Positions 22,866 through 34,564 of a DNA stretch of 64,000 bases are shown piece after piece. A program made the position numbers and the translations under genes. Location: contig NC_091052.1 in NCBI RefSeq assembly GCF_963966145.1, positions 1,860,001-1,924,000 of the forward strand. Reading direction: 5' to 3'. Below the pieces are notes generated by a model. It searched no databases. It was not told the origin of the DNA and saw nothing but the letters and a program-made list of their open reading frames with translations. Source of the stretch: Tenebrio molitor. Its lineage: Eukaryota; Arthropoda; Insecta; Coleoptera; Tenebrionidae. Numbering within the stretch: the first letter of the stretch is position 1; every line of letters starts with the position of its first letter.

Positions 22866-25076
22866 ATGATAAGTGTCGTTGTACTAGTGACATTATTTAC
22901 GCTGGGGGTAAATTTAGATCATAATAATATAATAGAAAAGTGAAATTATTGTAAAATATTTTTATAGTTGTCAGAACCAGACTTTCTAGTGCATCTACCA
23001 GATGGAATTATACGTGGAAAACAATCTACAACAAACAGGAATAGAACATTTTACAGCTTCCTTAAAGTACCTTATGCTTCTCCCCCTATCGGCGATTTAA
23101 GATTTAAAGTAAATGGTACCACAAAAATAACATCATTTTCAACAAAAAAAATTTCAGCCACCGGTACCACCAAAGCGATGGGATGGCATACTTGATACCA
23201 CGGACAATTATGTTATATGTTACCAAGTGAACAGAGACATTGCTATCGAGTCAGAAGATTGCCTCTATTTAAATATTTATACTCCAGAAGTAACCTTTTT
23301 TATTTTAATTAAGTCACAATACACAGATTCATTTTAGTTGCCTGTTGAGACTAAGAAAAATGTGGCTCTTCCAGTGATATTTTACATTCATGGAGGTGGT
23401 TTTATTCAGGGAACATGTTTAGATTTCATTTGCGGACCAGAATTTTTAATAGAATACGATGTTGTCGTTGTCACGATAAATTATCGTTTAGGACCTTTTG
23501 GTAAACGGCATTTGAAATTTCTTTTCGCAAAGTGAAACCTGATCTTTAGGATTTTTGTCTACCCAGGACAATGTGTTACCTGGAAATAATGGATTGAAAG
23601 ACCAACATCTTGGGATAAAATGGACACATCAAAATATCGAATTGTTTGGAGGAGACCCAACAAGAATAACAATTGTTGGACAAAGCGCTGGATCAGCTTC
23701 TGTCACATACCAACTGTTAAATAAAAAATCTGAAGGTGAAAATTATATCGGAAATAATATTTTGTTGTCATTTTCTGTTTCACTGCTAGGATTATTTTGG
23801 GGAGCAATTTGTGAAAGCGGTTCTTTTCTTAGTCCTTGGAGTTTCCAAAGACGAGCACGAGAAATTGCGTTTAAAACGGCAGGTTTTATAAATGAGACAT
23901 TTAACGACAGCGATAATTCTACTGAATTGCTGGCTTTTTTGTCAGCTGTTACCGCTGATGAGTTGGATAAGGCATCTTATCAAGTGCACCAACTGGTAGA
24001 TAATAATATCTAAAATATAAACAATTTCTCTTTACGCAAACATTGTAGGAGAACTTAGTAAATCGACAGATATCTCAAGGGTATTTTTATTCACCGGTGA
24101 TAGAGCCTGAACATGAAGATGCTTTCATTACCAGAAAAATGTATGGTGATTTAAAATCAGGCAACTTTTTAAGAGTGCCCATCTTAATTGGAATCACATC
24201 AGAAGAATCGATAGAAGAAGCCAGGGGTTAGAAATTTTTTCAAAATTATTTAAATTAATTATTATCCTTTAAGATTTAACTGCGTTAAAGAATATTATGA
24301 AAACTTATGACGAAAATTTGCCTTGGCTGGTTCCCGATGATTTGAACATTGAGGACCCAGAAAAGAGAAAAATCGTGGGAGAGTTTATTCGTAGCCTCTA
24401 CACCGATTCCAATTTTCAAGACAATTTGAAAGCAGGAATTAGGGTCAGCTAAATTAACATCGTGACAGTTTCGTCAAAAACAGATTTTCCTGCAGTTTTT
24501 CAGCGACAATTCGTTCACAAGATCCGTCATCAAACACGCCGAGCTTCAGTCGAAATTTACTGACGTGTATTTTTATCAGTTTTCTTACGACGGAATTGTA
24601 GGGAACATATCTACAGATCTCGAAGGTATCAAAACACAATCAAAGATTTTTTTTTTTAATATTATGAAACAAACAGGAATTGACAATGTAGCACATTCTG
24701 AAGAACTGAGATACATGTGGCGCACTCTTTTTGAAGGATATGACAACACAAACATTGAAGAATTTCCAGAGCAGGACGTCGTTACTCATCATCGTTTGCT
24801 GACACTGTGGACAAATTTTGCAAAGACATTGTATCTGCAGCGTTAACATGCGTTCTATCAAGTACAACTGATTTTTTTAGAAATCCAACTCCAGAGAGAA
24901 CTCAGCTTCTCCAAAACGTTATATGGCCGAGTGTTTCCGCCGGAAGGCCAAACAATTTTTTTTACTTAGATATTAATGACAATCTGACAATAAGAAATTT
25001 TCCAAAAATAGGAAGCTACTTAGGATGGAACATGATTTATGATGTTTTCGGAGAAGGCGATTTCGACACTTACTAA
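22866..25076 (+). CDS. Carboxylesterase A (COesterase, secreted type)
   Basis: Eleven exons (22866-22907, 22968-23108, 23158-23289, 23338-23500, 23550-23735, 23790-23995, 24049-24226, 24274-24443, 24496-24625, 24677-24830, 24881-25076) join to 565 codons plus stop, a normal type-B carboxylesterase length. The first exon is a signal peptide (MISVVVLVTLFTLG). Landmarks: IHGGGF oxyanion hole, EDCLYLNIY, the nucleophile elbow GQSAG (in VGQSAGSASVTY), the acidic residue in ITSEES, and the catalytic His in DNVAHSEELRYMW. These enzymes hydrolyse ester substrates in hormone, odour or xenobiotic metabolism; the substrate cannot be told here. The exon 9 acceptor at 24495 was preferred over one at 24468 because it matches the two neighbours exactly (130 nt). 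An AATAAA signal lies at about 25093. It leads a head-to-tail array with B and C. Confidence 0.93.
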
Positions 25077-25326
25077 CAAGTCATTTGTTATAAATAAATC
25101 ATACATGAATATTATCTGTAGATTTTTCTTGAACAATTGTTTTCACACACCTATCTGATAACTTTAACGTGAAGTACTCTTAGCACGATGACTTTTAAAA
25201 ATAATACATGAACCAGTAAATACTCTTAGATGAGGAGGTAAATTAATTTATCGTTTAAATCAGAACGACTATAAGTAATTTTGATCGTAAACAACTGGAA
25301 CAGTTTTGAAGTGAAATACATCGAAC

Positions 25327-27930
25327 ATGGTCGTAAAGTTTGCATTTTTACTGGTTCTCTTCGTAGTGTTAGGCACAGCGGTAATTAATAAATTGTTTAC
25401 AAATATACAGGGTGTTATTGAAAGTTGTACAGATATTTAACCACGAGCTACTGGCTTCATGTAGAACTCGGAAAAAATATCTAAAAAATTCTATGTCAAA
25501 AAATAAAATGACATTTATTTTTTGAGCTACAATTTTTTTTAATTGTTTTTAGTCTTCTACGTTGTCAAACAACCTCGTAGGTAAAATTTCGGCACATTTT
25601 AAAAATACACCCTGTATATCATGTTTTATAAAATGTACGCCAATGCGAAGTAACCTATAGAAAATATGCTTTAAAACAAGGAAACCGCATTGGTGTACGT
25701 TTTATAAAATATGATATACAGGGTGTATTTTTAAAATGTGCCGAAATTTTACCTACGAGGTTGTTTTTTGACATAGAATTTTTTAGATATTTTTTCCGAG
25801 TTCTACATGAAGCCAGTAGCTCGTGGTTAAAATATCTGTACAACTTTTAGTAACACCCTGTATACAAAATTCTCTACTAATGTGAACTGTAGCTTGCAGA
25901 CGATGTTATAGTACAATTACCTGATGGAATTATTCTTGGTGCTAAAAGTGAATCATATACTGGCAAACCATATTATATGTTCCAGAAAATTCCTTATGCC
26001 GCCCCACCAATCGGAGATCTTCGCTTTCAAGTAAAACATTTCACTATTTTAAAATGATCGTTGAAACGTCGTAATTTTAGCCTCCAGTACCTCCGAAAAA
26101 ATGGGAAGGTGCTTTAAATGCCACGTATCTTGATGCAATATGCTACCAGATAAGTACTGATTTACCAGAAGAAACAGAAGATTGTCTGTATGTAAACGTG
26201 TATACACCAGAAGTAGAATTATCTTATATAACTTTTTCCAATAATAACAATAATAATTTATAGCTTCCAAGTGAAGATAACAATGTCGCTATACCAGTAC
26301 TTTTGTACATCTACGGTGGTGGCTTTTATGAGGGTCATGCTATGCAGTACCGACGTGGACCAGAGTATTTAATTGACCACGACGTTGTTATAGTAACATT
26401 TAATTATCGCTTGGGACCGCTGGGATTTTTATCAACTGAAGATACAGTTGTACCTGGAAATAACGGTCTGAAAGACCAGCAACTTGCAATAAAATGGGTT
26501 CACGAAAATATACACTTGTTTGGGGGAGATCCTGAAAAAATTACAATTGTGGGAGAAAGTGCTGGAGGGGCGTCTGTAAGCCACCATCTCTTAAATAAAA
26601 ATTCAGAAGGTAGAAGAATTTTTGATTCTGTTGGTGAATCGTTAAAGCAAGGTTTACCAACATTTCAGGTTTATTCAGAGCTGCTATTATGGAAAGTGGC
26701 ACAGCCATTAATCCGTGGTCTCTACAAAGAAATGCTAGACAAATTGCTTTCTCATTTGGTGCTGTTCTTAACAGCACTTTCAGTAGCGTCAATGACTCAC
26801 AGTTGCTGCTAGAATATTTACTTACTGTATCTGCCAAAGATTTAGATGATGCGTCAGTACTAGTGTCTGGTTGGGTAAGAAAATACAGGGAAAAATCTAC
26901 AAAAAAGTGGTATTATTGATAATTGTAGGCACCTGTTATAGAGATTGAACACGACGAAGCTTTTATTACAGAAAAAATGTATGGTCTTATTCGATCAGGA
27001 AATTTTGTAAAGGTTCCGATTTTGATGGGGATCAATTCTGAAGAATCTCTATCTGGTGCCGGTGGTTGGCTTTTAAACACATTCCGTAACGAAAGTCTTT
27101 CAACAACTTCTATTTTTCTAGATCTGGACGCACTCGAAACGTTATCCGAGTACTACGACAACAATTTGCAAGCGCTAGTTCCAGATGACATTATCATGTT
27201 AATGAGTGATCAAGATCAAATTAGTTTTGGATCCTCGGTTAAATTCATTTATTGCGGCAGTGGTAATTTTGTTGACAACGTAGCAGCAGAAGTCAGGGTA
27301 GCTAAAGTTTATTCATCTGAAGACAGACACTGCATTTGCTTTTTAAGTTTTCTAGTGACACCTCTTTCACCAGAGCTATCATCAAATGTGCCGAAATGCA
27401 TTCAGATTTCACTGATGTTTATTTCTATCAGTTTTCATACGACGGTATCATGGGAAACGTCACTATTTCTTTAGACGGTAAAGTTACAACAATGCACCTG
27501 TAATAAAAATAAATACATTTGTAACGTAGGTGCTGAACACGTTGCTCATGCTGAAGAACTTCGCTACATATGGCGGACCACTAGAGATGGATACGATAAT
27601 TCTGACCTTAGCAAGTTTCCAGCGGAAGATGTAACCACTCAACATCGCATGCTTACTCTTTGGACCAACTTCGTTAAAACTTTGTACGTTGATATTTTCT
27701 TCTTCGGAAATGGACAAAAAGATTTAAAACTTTTCAGAAATCCAACACCTGAACCAGACGATCTTTTGCAAAATGTCACTTGGCCTACTACATCAGTCAG
27801 CGCAGGCGATTTCTTTTATTTAGATATTGGTGAAAATTTAGAAGTGAAAAATCACCCAAAAAATGATACTTACGAGAACTGGGTCCAACTTTATGATTTG
27901 CTAGATGATGAAGCTTTTGACACATATTAA
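25327..27930 (+). CDS. Carboxylesterase B (COesterase)
   Basis: Ten exons (25327-25380, 25893-26030, 26081-26212, 26264-26609, 26669-26874, 26929-27061, 27122-27297, 27348-27477, 27530-27683, 27738-27930) give 553 codons plus stop. A signal peptide (MVVKFAFLLVLFVVLGTA) occupies exon 1. The nucleophile elbow is GESAG, the acid is in INSEES and the His in EHVAHAEELRYIW, so the triad is present; the oxyanion motif reads YGGGF instead of HGGGF. Exons 4 and 5 of gene A are fused here. The first intron is enlarged by a TACAGGGTG MITE. Exon 6 is 45 nt shorter than its counterparts in A and C, so about 15 residues before APVIEIE are missing although the frame is kept. This could be a tolerated deletion or a mis-placed splice; otherwise the gene is intact. 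Confidence 0.9.
25406..25862. repeat. TACAGGGTG fold-back MITE, family B, copy 1
   Basis: Lies in intron 1 of esterase B. The ends read TACAGGGTGTTATTGAAAGT and its near-complement, and the two arms (containing GAGCTACTGGCTTCATGTAG) pair almost along their whole length, giving a hairpin of about 457 bp. The left arm carries about 75 bp (an ATTTATTTTTTGAGCTAC block) that the right arm lacks. An inner ACACCCTGTATATCATGTTT/inverse pair sits near the centre. Confidence 0.9.
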
Positions 27931-28394
27931 TGTATGCTACTGTATCTCTTTTGCTAAATAAAATTAACATTTTAAATATTTGAAACAACAGTATCTGTTT
28001 AAAAAGTTGGTGACATATTTTTTTTACTTGTGATATTACGATGTCCCAAATATCTCTAATGAACTAATAAATAATTGCGAAAGATAAGAACATGATAACC
28101 ACGTACCATTAACGTTATAAAGATGTCATTAAATTTAATAGCACTAGTCTAAAATTTATTTAAAAAATACTCCTAACTATTTGCTTCCTCTTCAAGCGTG
28201 GCAATTTACACAAAATGAGTGACATCCTGTACACAAAGTATTGACAGTTTGAATTGGTAACAAATTCAGATAATAGTTTCCAGTAACTGATTCCATTTAG
28301 TGCAGTCACTAGTTTTATCAGCCTTGATAACGATTTTGACAATTTTACTTACTTACTTTATTAAATAAGACTGTTGCTTCTTTTGACTTAAAAA
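27931..28394. other. Spacer between esterases B and C
   Basis: AT-rich, without genes or clear repeats. It starts with the B 3' flank, including an AATAAA signal near 27956, and ends at the C start codon. Confidence 0.5.
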
Positions 28395-30914
28395 ATGAAT
28401 CTCCATTTTCCTACAACAGTTCTATTTATTTTAGTCCAAACAAGTGTAAGTAGAAACTTTGCTCGCTTCTACTAACTAATAAAAAATAGTTTTGTTGCAT
28501 ATTTATGAAACTAAATGAAGGTGTGATTAAGGGCCACGTTGCCACTATTCCCCAAAGTGTTAAGAAATTTTATGCGTTTCAACAAATTCCATATGCTGCT
28601 CCTCCAGTTGGTGAATTACGGTTTCAGGTTAACTTACTTGAGCTCGGTAGAAAAAAATACTGTAACTTCTAAATTGTAGCCACCACAACCAGTTCCAAAG
28701 TGGGAAGGTGTTTTAGATGCAACGAAAAACACAAAAATTTGCTATCAGATTGGACCCAACTCCGATAAGGAGAGCGAAGATTGTCTTTATTTAAATGTTT
28801 ACACACCACAAGTGAGTAGATTATCTAAGAATTTAATCACAGTACTGTTGACATTTTCATTTCAAAGTTACCGTCCAAGACGAGTAACGCATCTTTACCA
28901 GTCATGGTTTATTTTCACGGAGGAGGTTTCATATTAGGCGATTCGACCCATCAGTCTTACGGACCAGAATTTCTCGTCAGCAAAGACGTAGTTGTTGTAA
29001 CTTTAAACTATCGTTTGGGAGTTTTTGGTACTTGACTAAAATTGCTACAAACATCAATTTAACAAAAAAAAAATCGAATAGGTTTTCTCTCGACACAAGA
29101 CAGTGTGGCAGTAGGTAACAACGGACTCAAAGACCAACTATATGCCTTGCAGTGGGTATATCAAAATATCAATCTGTTTGGAGGAGATCGGGACAAAATT
29201 ACGATTTTTGGGCAAAGTGCGGGTGCTGCTTCAGTTGGGTACCATCTAATCAGCAAGAAGTCTAGAGGTACTACCGAAGGGTGCAATATTTCTTTGTCAA
29301 AATTACGTTTCTAGGTTTGTATCGTGCCGCGATAATGGAAAGTAGTACTGCTATTAGTCCCTTCGGTTATCAAAGAAATGCCAGATATTATGGTTTCAAA
29401 TTAGGGTCATACGTCAACTCTACGATAACTGAAGCCAATTCTTCTGAAGAGCTTTTAGAAGTGTTGCTTAAAGCGTCTGCATCAGATATAGATGATGCAG
29501 CAGAAAAAATAGCACAAGAAGTTAGTACTTGATATACAGGGTGTATCCGAATTCGACCGACAAACCTTCAGGGCAGATTTTACGATCAAAAATAAGCATA
29601 AAACTCTTAATACATATGGGGTCAAAAACGCTTAGTTTGCGAGATAATCAACAAAAACGTAAAAACAATTAGGGAATTCCTTGGATTTTATGGGGATTTC
29701 TTTTGTTGCTGGTAGAACTTTTTAGTCGATTATCTCGCAAACTAAGCATTTTTGACCCCATATGTATTGAGAGTTTTATGCTTATTTTTGATCATAGAAT
29801 CTGCCCTGAAAGTTTGTCGGTCGAATTCGGATACACCCTGTATACATAAAGTTGGTAGATAAATCAGTGAAATATTTTAGGAAACTTATGACAATGTTCA
29901 ATTGTTTCAAGGCTATTACTTCGCACCTGTGATAGAGGTGGAATCAGAAGAAGCGTTCTTAACTGAGCAAATGTTTGAGGTGATTAATAATGGAGATGCT
30001 AATCGCGTTCCAATCATAATAGGAATTAATTCTGAAGAAAGTTTAAGTCAAAGTACAGGTATAACATTTTGAGATAAGTTTACTTAAATGTTAGTGATTT
30101 TCCGAATAGATTTAGATTTCTTGAGCCAACTGATGGCTAAGTATGATGAGGATTTGTCGGCTCTGGTACCAAACGACATGAATGTTAAATCCGAATTAAA
30201 AAATGAAGCAGGTGCGGCTATAAGACAATTGTACAGTGAAGGCGATTTATTGCAAAATGTTCCTGCAGCAGGTGTTAGAGTATGATTGTCAAATTTTAGA
30301 TTCATATTTTAGAGAGTATATCAAAATGTTTTAGTACATGAGCGATACAACTTTTACGAGAGCGGTAATAAAACATGCTTCCATCCAGTCTGGATATTCT
30401 GATGTCTACTTCTATCAATTTTCGTACGATGGTAAAATCGGGAACGTTTCAGTTATTGTTGAAGGTAATATGAATCGGTGTGGTTTTGATTGATTAATGT
30501 AAATAAAGATGACTAGGTGCTGATCGCGTTGGTCATAATGAGGAAAATGCATATCTTTGGAGAATTCGGAATGATATGTTTGATAATTACAATTTTACTA
30601 TTTATCCAGAGTCAGATATTACAACGCACAACCGTTTAATCACACTGTGGACAAATTTTGCCAAATCGATGTGAGCACATTGACTGTTATAGTTTTATTG
30701 TTATTTATATCATATGTTTGATAGGAATCCAACTCCGGAAAAAATCTATCTATTGCAAAATATAACTTGGCCGGTTGTATCGTTGGAAGACAATTTTCCA
30801 TATTTAAATATTGATGAAAACCTAGAAATAAAAAATTATCCCAAGGAAGCTAGTTTCAGTGGTTGGAGTCAAATTTATGAAACATACGGTCAAGGACCTT
30901 ATGACACATACTAA
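28395..30914 (+). CDS. Carboxylesterase C (COesterase)
   Basis: Eleven exons (28395-28445, 28490-28627, 28680-28811, 28868-29027, 29082-29267, 29315-29520, 29881-30058, 30110-30279, 30335-30464, 30517-30670, 30725-30914) give 564 codons plus stop. Exon sizes 5-10 equal those of gene A, showing a recent tandem duplication. Signal peptide MNLHFPTTVLFILVQTS is in exon 1. Landmarks: FHGGGF, EDCLYLNVYTP, elbow GQSAG (FGQSAGAASVGYH), acid in INSEES, His in RVGHNEENAYLW. The segment after the signal peptide (FCCIFMKLNEGVIKG) is unusual in that it places Met where Pro/Asp of the LPDG block normally stands. Intron 6 is enlarged by a different TACAGGGTG MITE. Expected to be an active secreted esterase of unknown substrate. 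Confidence 0.93.
29535..29842. repeat. TACAGGGTG MITE, family C
   Basis: In intron 6 of esterase C. TACAGGGTGTATCCGAATTC at the left end pairs with GAATTCGGATACACCCTGTA at the right; the arms continue through AACTAAGCRTTTTTGACCCC for about 125 bp each. The loop is about 60 bp. Its interior is unrelated to families A and B, but the outer nine bases are the same. Confidence 0.92.
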
Positions 30915-30947
30915 ACTTATACTGACGACTTTTAATATTACATAATG

Positions 30948-31757
30948 TACAGGGTGTTATTGAAAGTTGTACAGATATGTTACTCTCGAGCTACAGGCTT
31001 CATGTAGAACTCGGAAAAAATATCTAAAAAATTCTATGTCAAAAAACAACCTCGTAGGTAAAATTTCGGCACATTTTAAAAATACACTCTGTATATCATA
31101 TTTTATAAAACGTACACCAATACGGTTTCCTTGTTTTAAAGCATATTTCCTGTAGGTTACTTCGCATTGGCGTGCATTTTATAAAACATGATAGTCATGA
31201 TATACAGGGTGTATTTTTAAAATGTGCCGAAATTTTACCTACGAGGTTGTTTGATAACGTAGAAGACTAATAGCAATTAAAAAAAATTGTAGCTCAAAAA
31301 ATAAATGTCATTTAAATAAAGAGAGCTTATATTAATAACATAATTACATAAACATTTTTGTTTTATAATACAAAAATTTCCGATAATATTGCGGAATCTG
31401 GAAAAGTGCCCCGAATGCTTGCAGCGTTTCCACGTTGAATGGCAAGGGAAATCCTCTCGAAAAGGAATTTCTTTGATTTTGAATCGCCTGATTCCGCGAT
31501 AAGTCGGTTTCCGATGACATTAATGAAATCGATGGCTTCTTTGCACCAAGGGCCTAAGGTTTCAAATGCTAAACCTTTAAACACGTAGTTTGACGAAATG
31601 ATTGAACTATATTTGCTATGTTTGCGTTTGCAAGCCATTTCAGCGGCAGAACCTGAATTTTGACATAGAATTTTGACATAGATATTTTTTCCGAGTTCTA
31701 CATGAAGCCAGTAGCTCGTGGTTAAAATATTTGTACAACTTGCAATAACACCCTGTA
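30948..31757. repeat. TACAGGGTG fold-back MITE, family B, copy 2
   Basis: Same family as the 25406-25862 copy, but in the opposite orientation: here the left arm lacks the 75-bp block and the right arm has it (near 31250-31310). The right arm is interrupted at about 31311-31660 by a retrotransposon fragment, after which the MITE resumes with GACATAG...CGAGTTCTACATGAAGCC and ends CACCCTGTA. It lies just downstream of esterase C. Confidence 0.85.
31363..31660 (-). pseudogene. Retroelement C-terminal coding fragment
   Basis: On the minus strand an open stretch reads ...FETLGPWCKEAIDFINVIGN, then GDSKSKKFLFERISLAIQRG and NAASIRGTFPD. This ETLGPW...(F/L)..RIS(L/I)AIQRGNA pattern is familiar from the C-terminal end of reverse-transcriptase-bearing retroelements in many animals; the exact clade was not determined. 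Only about 90 codons are present and they sit inside a MITE arm, so this is a truncated insertion. The listed start of the open frame upstream is MITE sequence. Confidence 0.6.
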
Positions 31758-32452
31758 TATACATATTTATAATATACAGGCTGTCTTTGAAAAATTCGTT
31801 AGTTGGTGACGATGAATATAAGTTAAATACAAAAATTTTTTTTAGACAAGTCTTTGTTTTTGAGATATAAAACATTGAAAATCTGCTATAATAGAAATAT
31901 ATATAGAAATTTACAGTAGGTAATTGAGAAAAAATAAAAAATAAACAGGAAATTTCGACCAAATTTTCAATGCTTGATATCTCAATAAGAAAAAGACTTA
32001 GTAAAAAAAAATCGTTTTTAACTTCTATTCATCGTTACCAACTACCGATTTTTTTTTTCTAAAGATTAATAAAACATATAAAGAATACGAGTATTGATAG
32101 ATTCCCCACAATCCTGTCGAAAATATTTTACGATTCCCACAAGAGTACGAACCAAACCTAACATGCAACCCAAATTACATTTCACAGGAAATGAAAATAG
32201 TACGTCGCAGCACCCTTGAGCTTCGTATCTTTATATAAGATATTAGATATATCTTCAGCAATTTCTCTATTTATATATTTTGACTTGTGTTTCTTAATAA
32301 AAGGTGTTTTGAAATTATACAGGAACTATATTTTCATTCATAAATTAATACAATATAATGTCTTGGGTGTATTATACGTATTTACAACACTATAAATATT
32401 TTATGTTTCTTGTATTCAAAAACATTGATAGTTCAATCAATTTACGTAATCC
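31758..32452. other. Spacer 3' of esterase D
   Basis: AT-rich. Near 31785-31810 and 32015-32050 there is a loosely inverted pair (GTTAGTTGGTGACGATGAAT against ATTCATCGTTACCAACTAC), bounding about 260 bp, probably another degenerate MITE. No coding content is visible. It separates convergently transcribed esterases C and D. Confidence 0.6.
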
Positions 32453-34564
32453 TTAGTAAGTGCCATAGGGAGGGTTTCCATATTCTGCATAGAAATCATC
32501 CCAGAATGCCATATTGTCCTTTTCAGGAGATTTAGTCAAAACTAAGTGTTCTCCAATGTCCAAATAAGTAAGATCATTGCCAAGAGGACTCCAAATCATA
32601 TTTTGCAAAATAGGATCGTTGGTGGGAGTTGGATTACTGAAACCACGACAATATTATCCTGACGCACTACTGCAGCACAATGACTTACCCGTGTTTGATG
32701 AAGTTGGTCCACAAAGCTACCATACGCGATCTTATGACGAGATCGTGATCACTAGCTGGGTCATGCTTGGAACGCCAGTAATAACCCAATTCTTCGCTGT
32801 GAGTTACACCTGGAATCATCTGTATTAAGAAACATCAAAAGATGATAAATATACATAATCACCTGCAATTGTTCGGTTATGATATCCCCATAGGCCACCC
32901 TCATAAGAAAATCTGTACATATATACGGGAACATGTTTTTGGGCTAAACGAGCAAACTCTCTGATTGATCTTACAAACTGATCGTCACTAAGGAACTAAA
33001 CCGAAAAAAAAAAATAAAAGAAATTCGATTATGCGAAATGAATTACCCTCATTAACTCCATGTTGGACATGCTGACAGGAATCCACCCAAAGTAGTAGCT
33101 CTTGAGTTTCTTCGCGGCAGCTGAAGCTACACTACTGTCGACGTTCATATCAATCGGCAAAAGTTTCACTGGGTTAAGATCATATTGGACAAGATATAGA
33201 CGAAACAGAACTGAAAAAATAATTTTCACTTAGATAGAACGGCATTTGTAAGGATTAAATTACGTTCAAAATTGTATGTTCCTTCCAATGAATTGAATCC
33301 CATCAGTATTGGCACTTTGGCGAATTCACCACTTGACATTATCTCATGACTCTTTCCTGTGAAGAACGCGTCAGGATGATTTGGCTCAACTACAGGACCT
33401 ACTGCAAATCCTTCACGTGGATTATTAGCAAGATACGCCTAAAATGACATACCTATTTACGCATTTGTTACATTATGTAAATTGTCTTACGCTTGTAATT
33501 GTGGCTGATGATTTAGTCTGAAGATAAGTAGTGTTAAAAGTCTTCAAACCGTCGACTATACTTCTCGACGTGGAATTGTCAACACCTAAGTCTTGAGCTA
33601 CAAGATCTACAATCTCAGGGACTTTTCGGCTAAGTCCCCAGAGACTTAGACTAACACCCGACTGCATTATAGCCCTGTGAAATAGTCCTAAAGACACAAG
33701 TGAGCATCTGCAAGAGTAGCACTACTGGTACCTTGCGATTTCGGTGATTGAATATGATACGCGACGGAAGCAGAACCAGCACTTTGACCAGCGAGAGTGA
33801 TGTCGTCAGGGTTACCACAGAAGTTTCTGACGTTGTCTCGAACCCATTGCAGAGCAAGAAGTTGATCCTTAAGTCCGTTGTTTCCGGGAGCTACGGTGTC
33901 GCCGGTGCTCAAGAATCCCAAAAGTCCCAGTCGATAGTTGAAACTGACCACCACGACATTCTTTTCCAAGAGGTAGTCAGGACCGTACAAGTCATACGTT
34001 GAATCGCCACCTTCAAAACCTCCACCGTAAATCCAAACCATCGTGGGGAGAGGTTCGCAAGACGCAGATGGTTTCTATTGGCATCATGTTAAAAGTTGTC
34101 TTCACGCCAGTGTTAAATAGTTACCGTTGGGGTGTAGACATTTATAAACAAGCAATCTTCTTCACCCATGACCGGATCTGCGCCTTGAACACAATGTGCT
34201 CTGTCTTCCGTGGCATCCCAGATTCCGTCCCAATTGCTTTTGGGTACAGGAGGCTAAATGCGAATTTTATTTTATCTAAAGGACTAGGTTTTCGATACTT
34301 ACTTCAAATCTGAGTTCGCCGATGGGAGCTTCGGCAAACGGTATTCCTCGGAAAGAATAAAAAGATTGTCCTAATTCTATGGTGGAGCTTTCTCGCCCTT
34401 GTACTTGTCCATTTGTAGTTTGCACAATAAGATCTTCCCTAAACTATGACATTAAGGGTATAGTTAAATTTTCACATAAGTACGTTGTAAATAATTACCA
34501 GAGTAGCAGAATTTGCTATCGCAATGATAATGGTGCAGCTAAAGAAATACTTCAGCCCCAACAT
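32453..34564 (-). CDS. Carboxylesterase D (divergent family member)
   Basis: Ten exons (34499-34564, 34303-34443, 34125-34253, 33732-34074, 33491-33687, 33264-33438, 33047-33210, 32863-32995, 32689-32809, 32453-32636) give 550 codons plus stop. Exon 1 is a signal peptide (MLGLKYFFSCTIIIAIANSA). Landmarks: IYGGGF, EDCLFINVYTP, elbow GQSAG (LAGQSAGSASVAYH), acid in FNSLEG, His in GVTHSEELGYYW, and the NPTP tail block. The exon 9 acceptor (GATTCCAG) was chosen over an earlier AG because it restores the GVTHSEEL block in frame. It shares intron positions with A-C but is clearly more distant and lies on the opposite strand. Likely an active secreted esterase; substrate unknown. Exon sequence is noticeably more GC-rich than that of A-C. 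Confidence 0.92.

Noticed and set aside
24469..24495. Upstream acceptor for esterase A exon 9 adding nine residues
   Set aside because: It keeps the frame, but the downstream acceptor after CCTGCAG gives an exon of exactly 130 nt, equal to the same exon in B and C, and aligns FSD with the paralogues.
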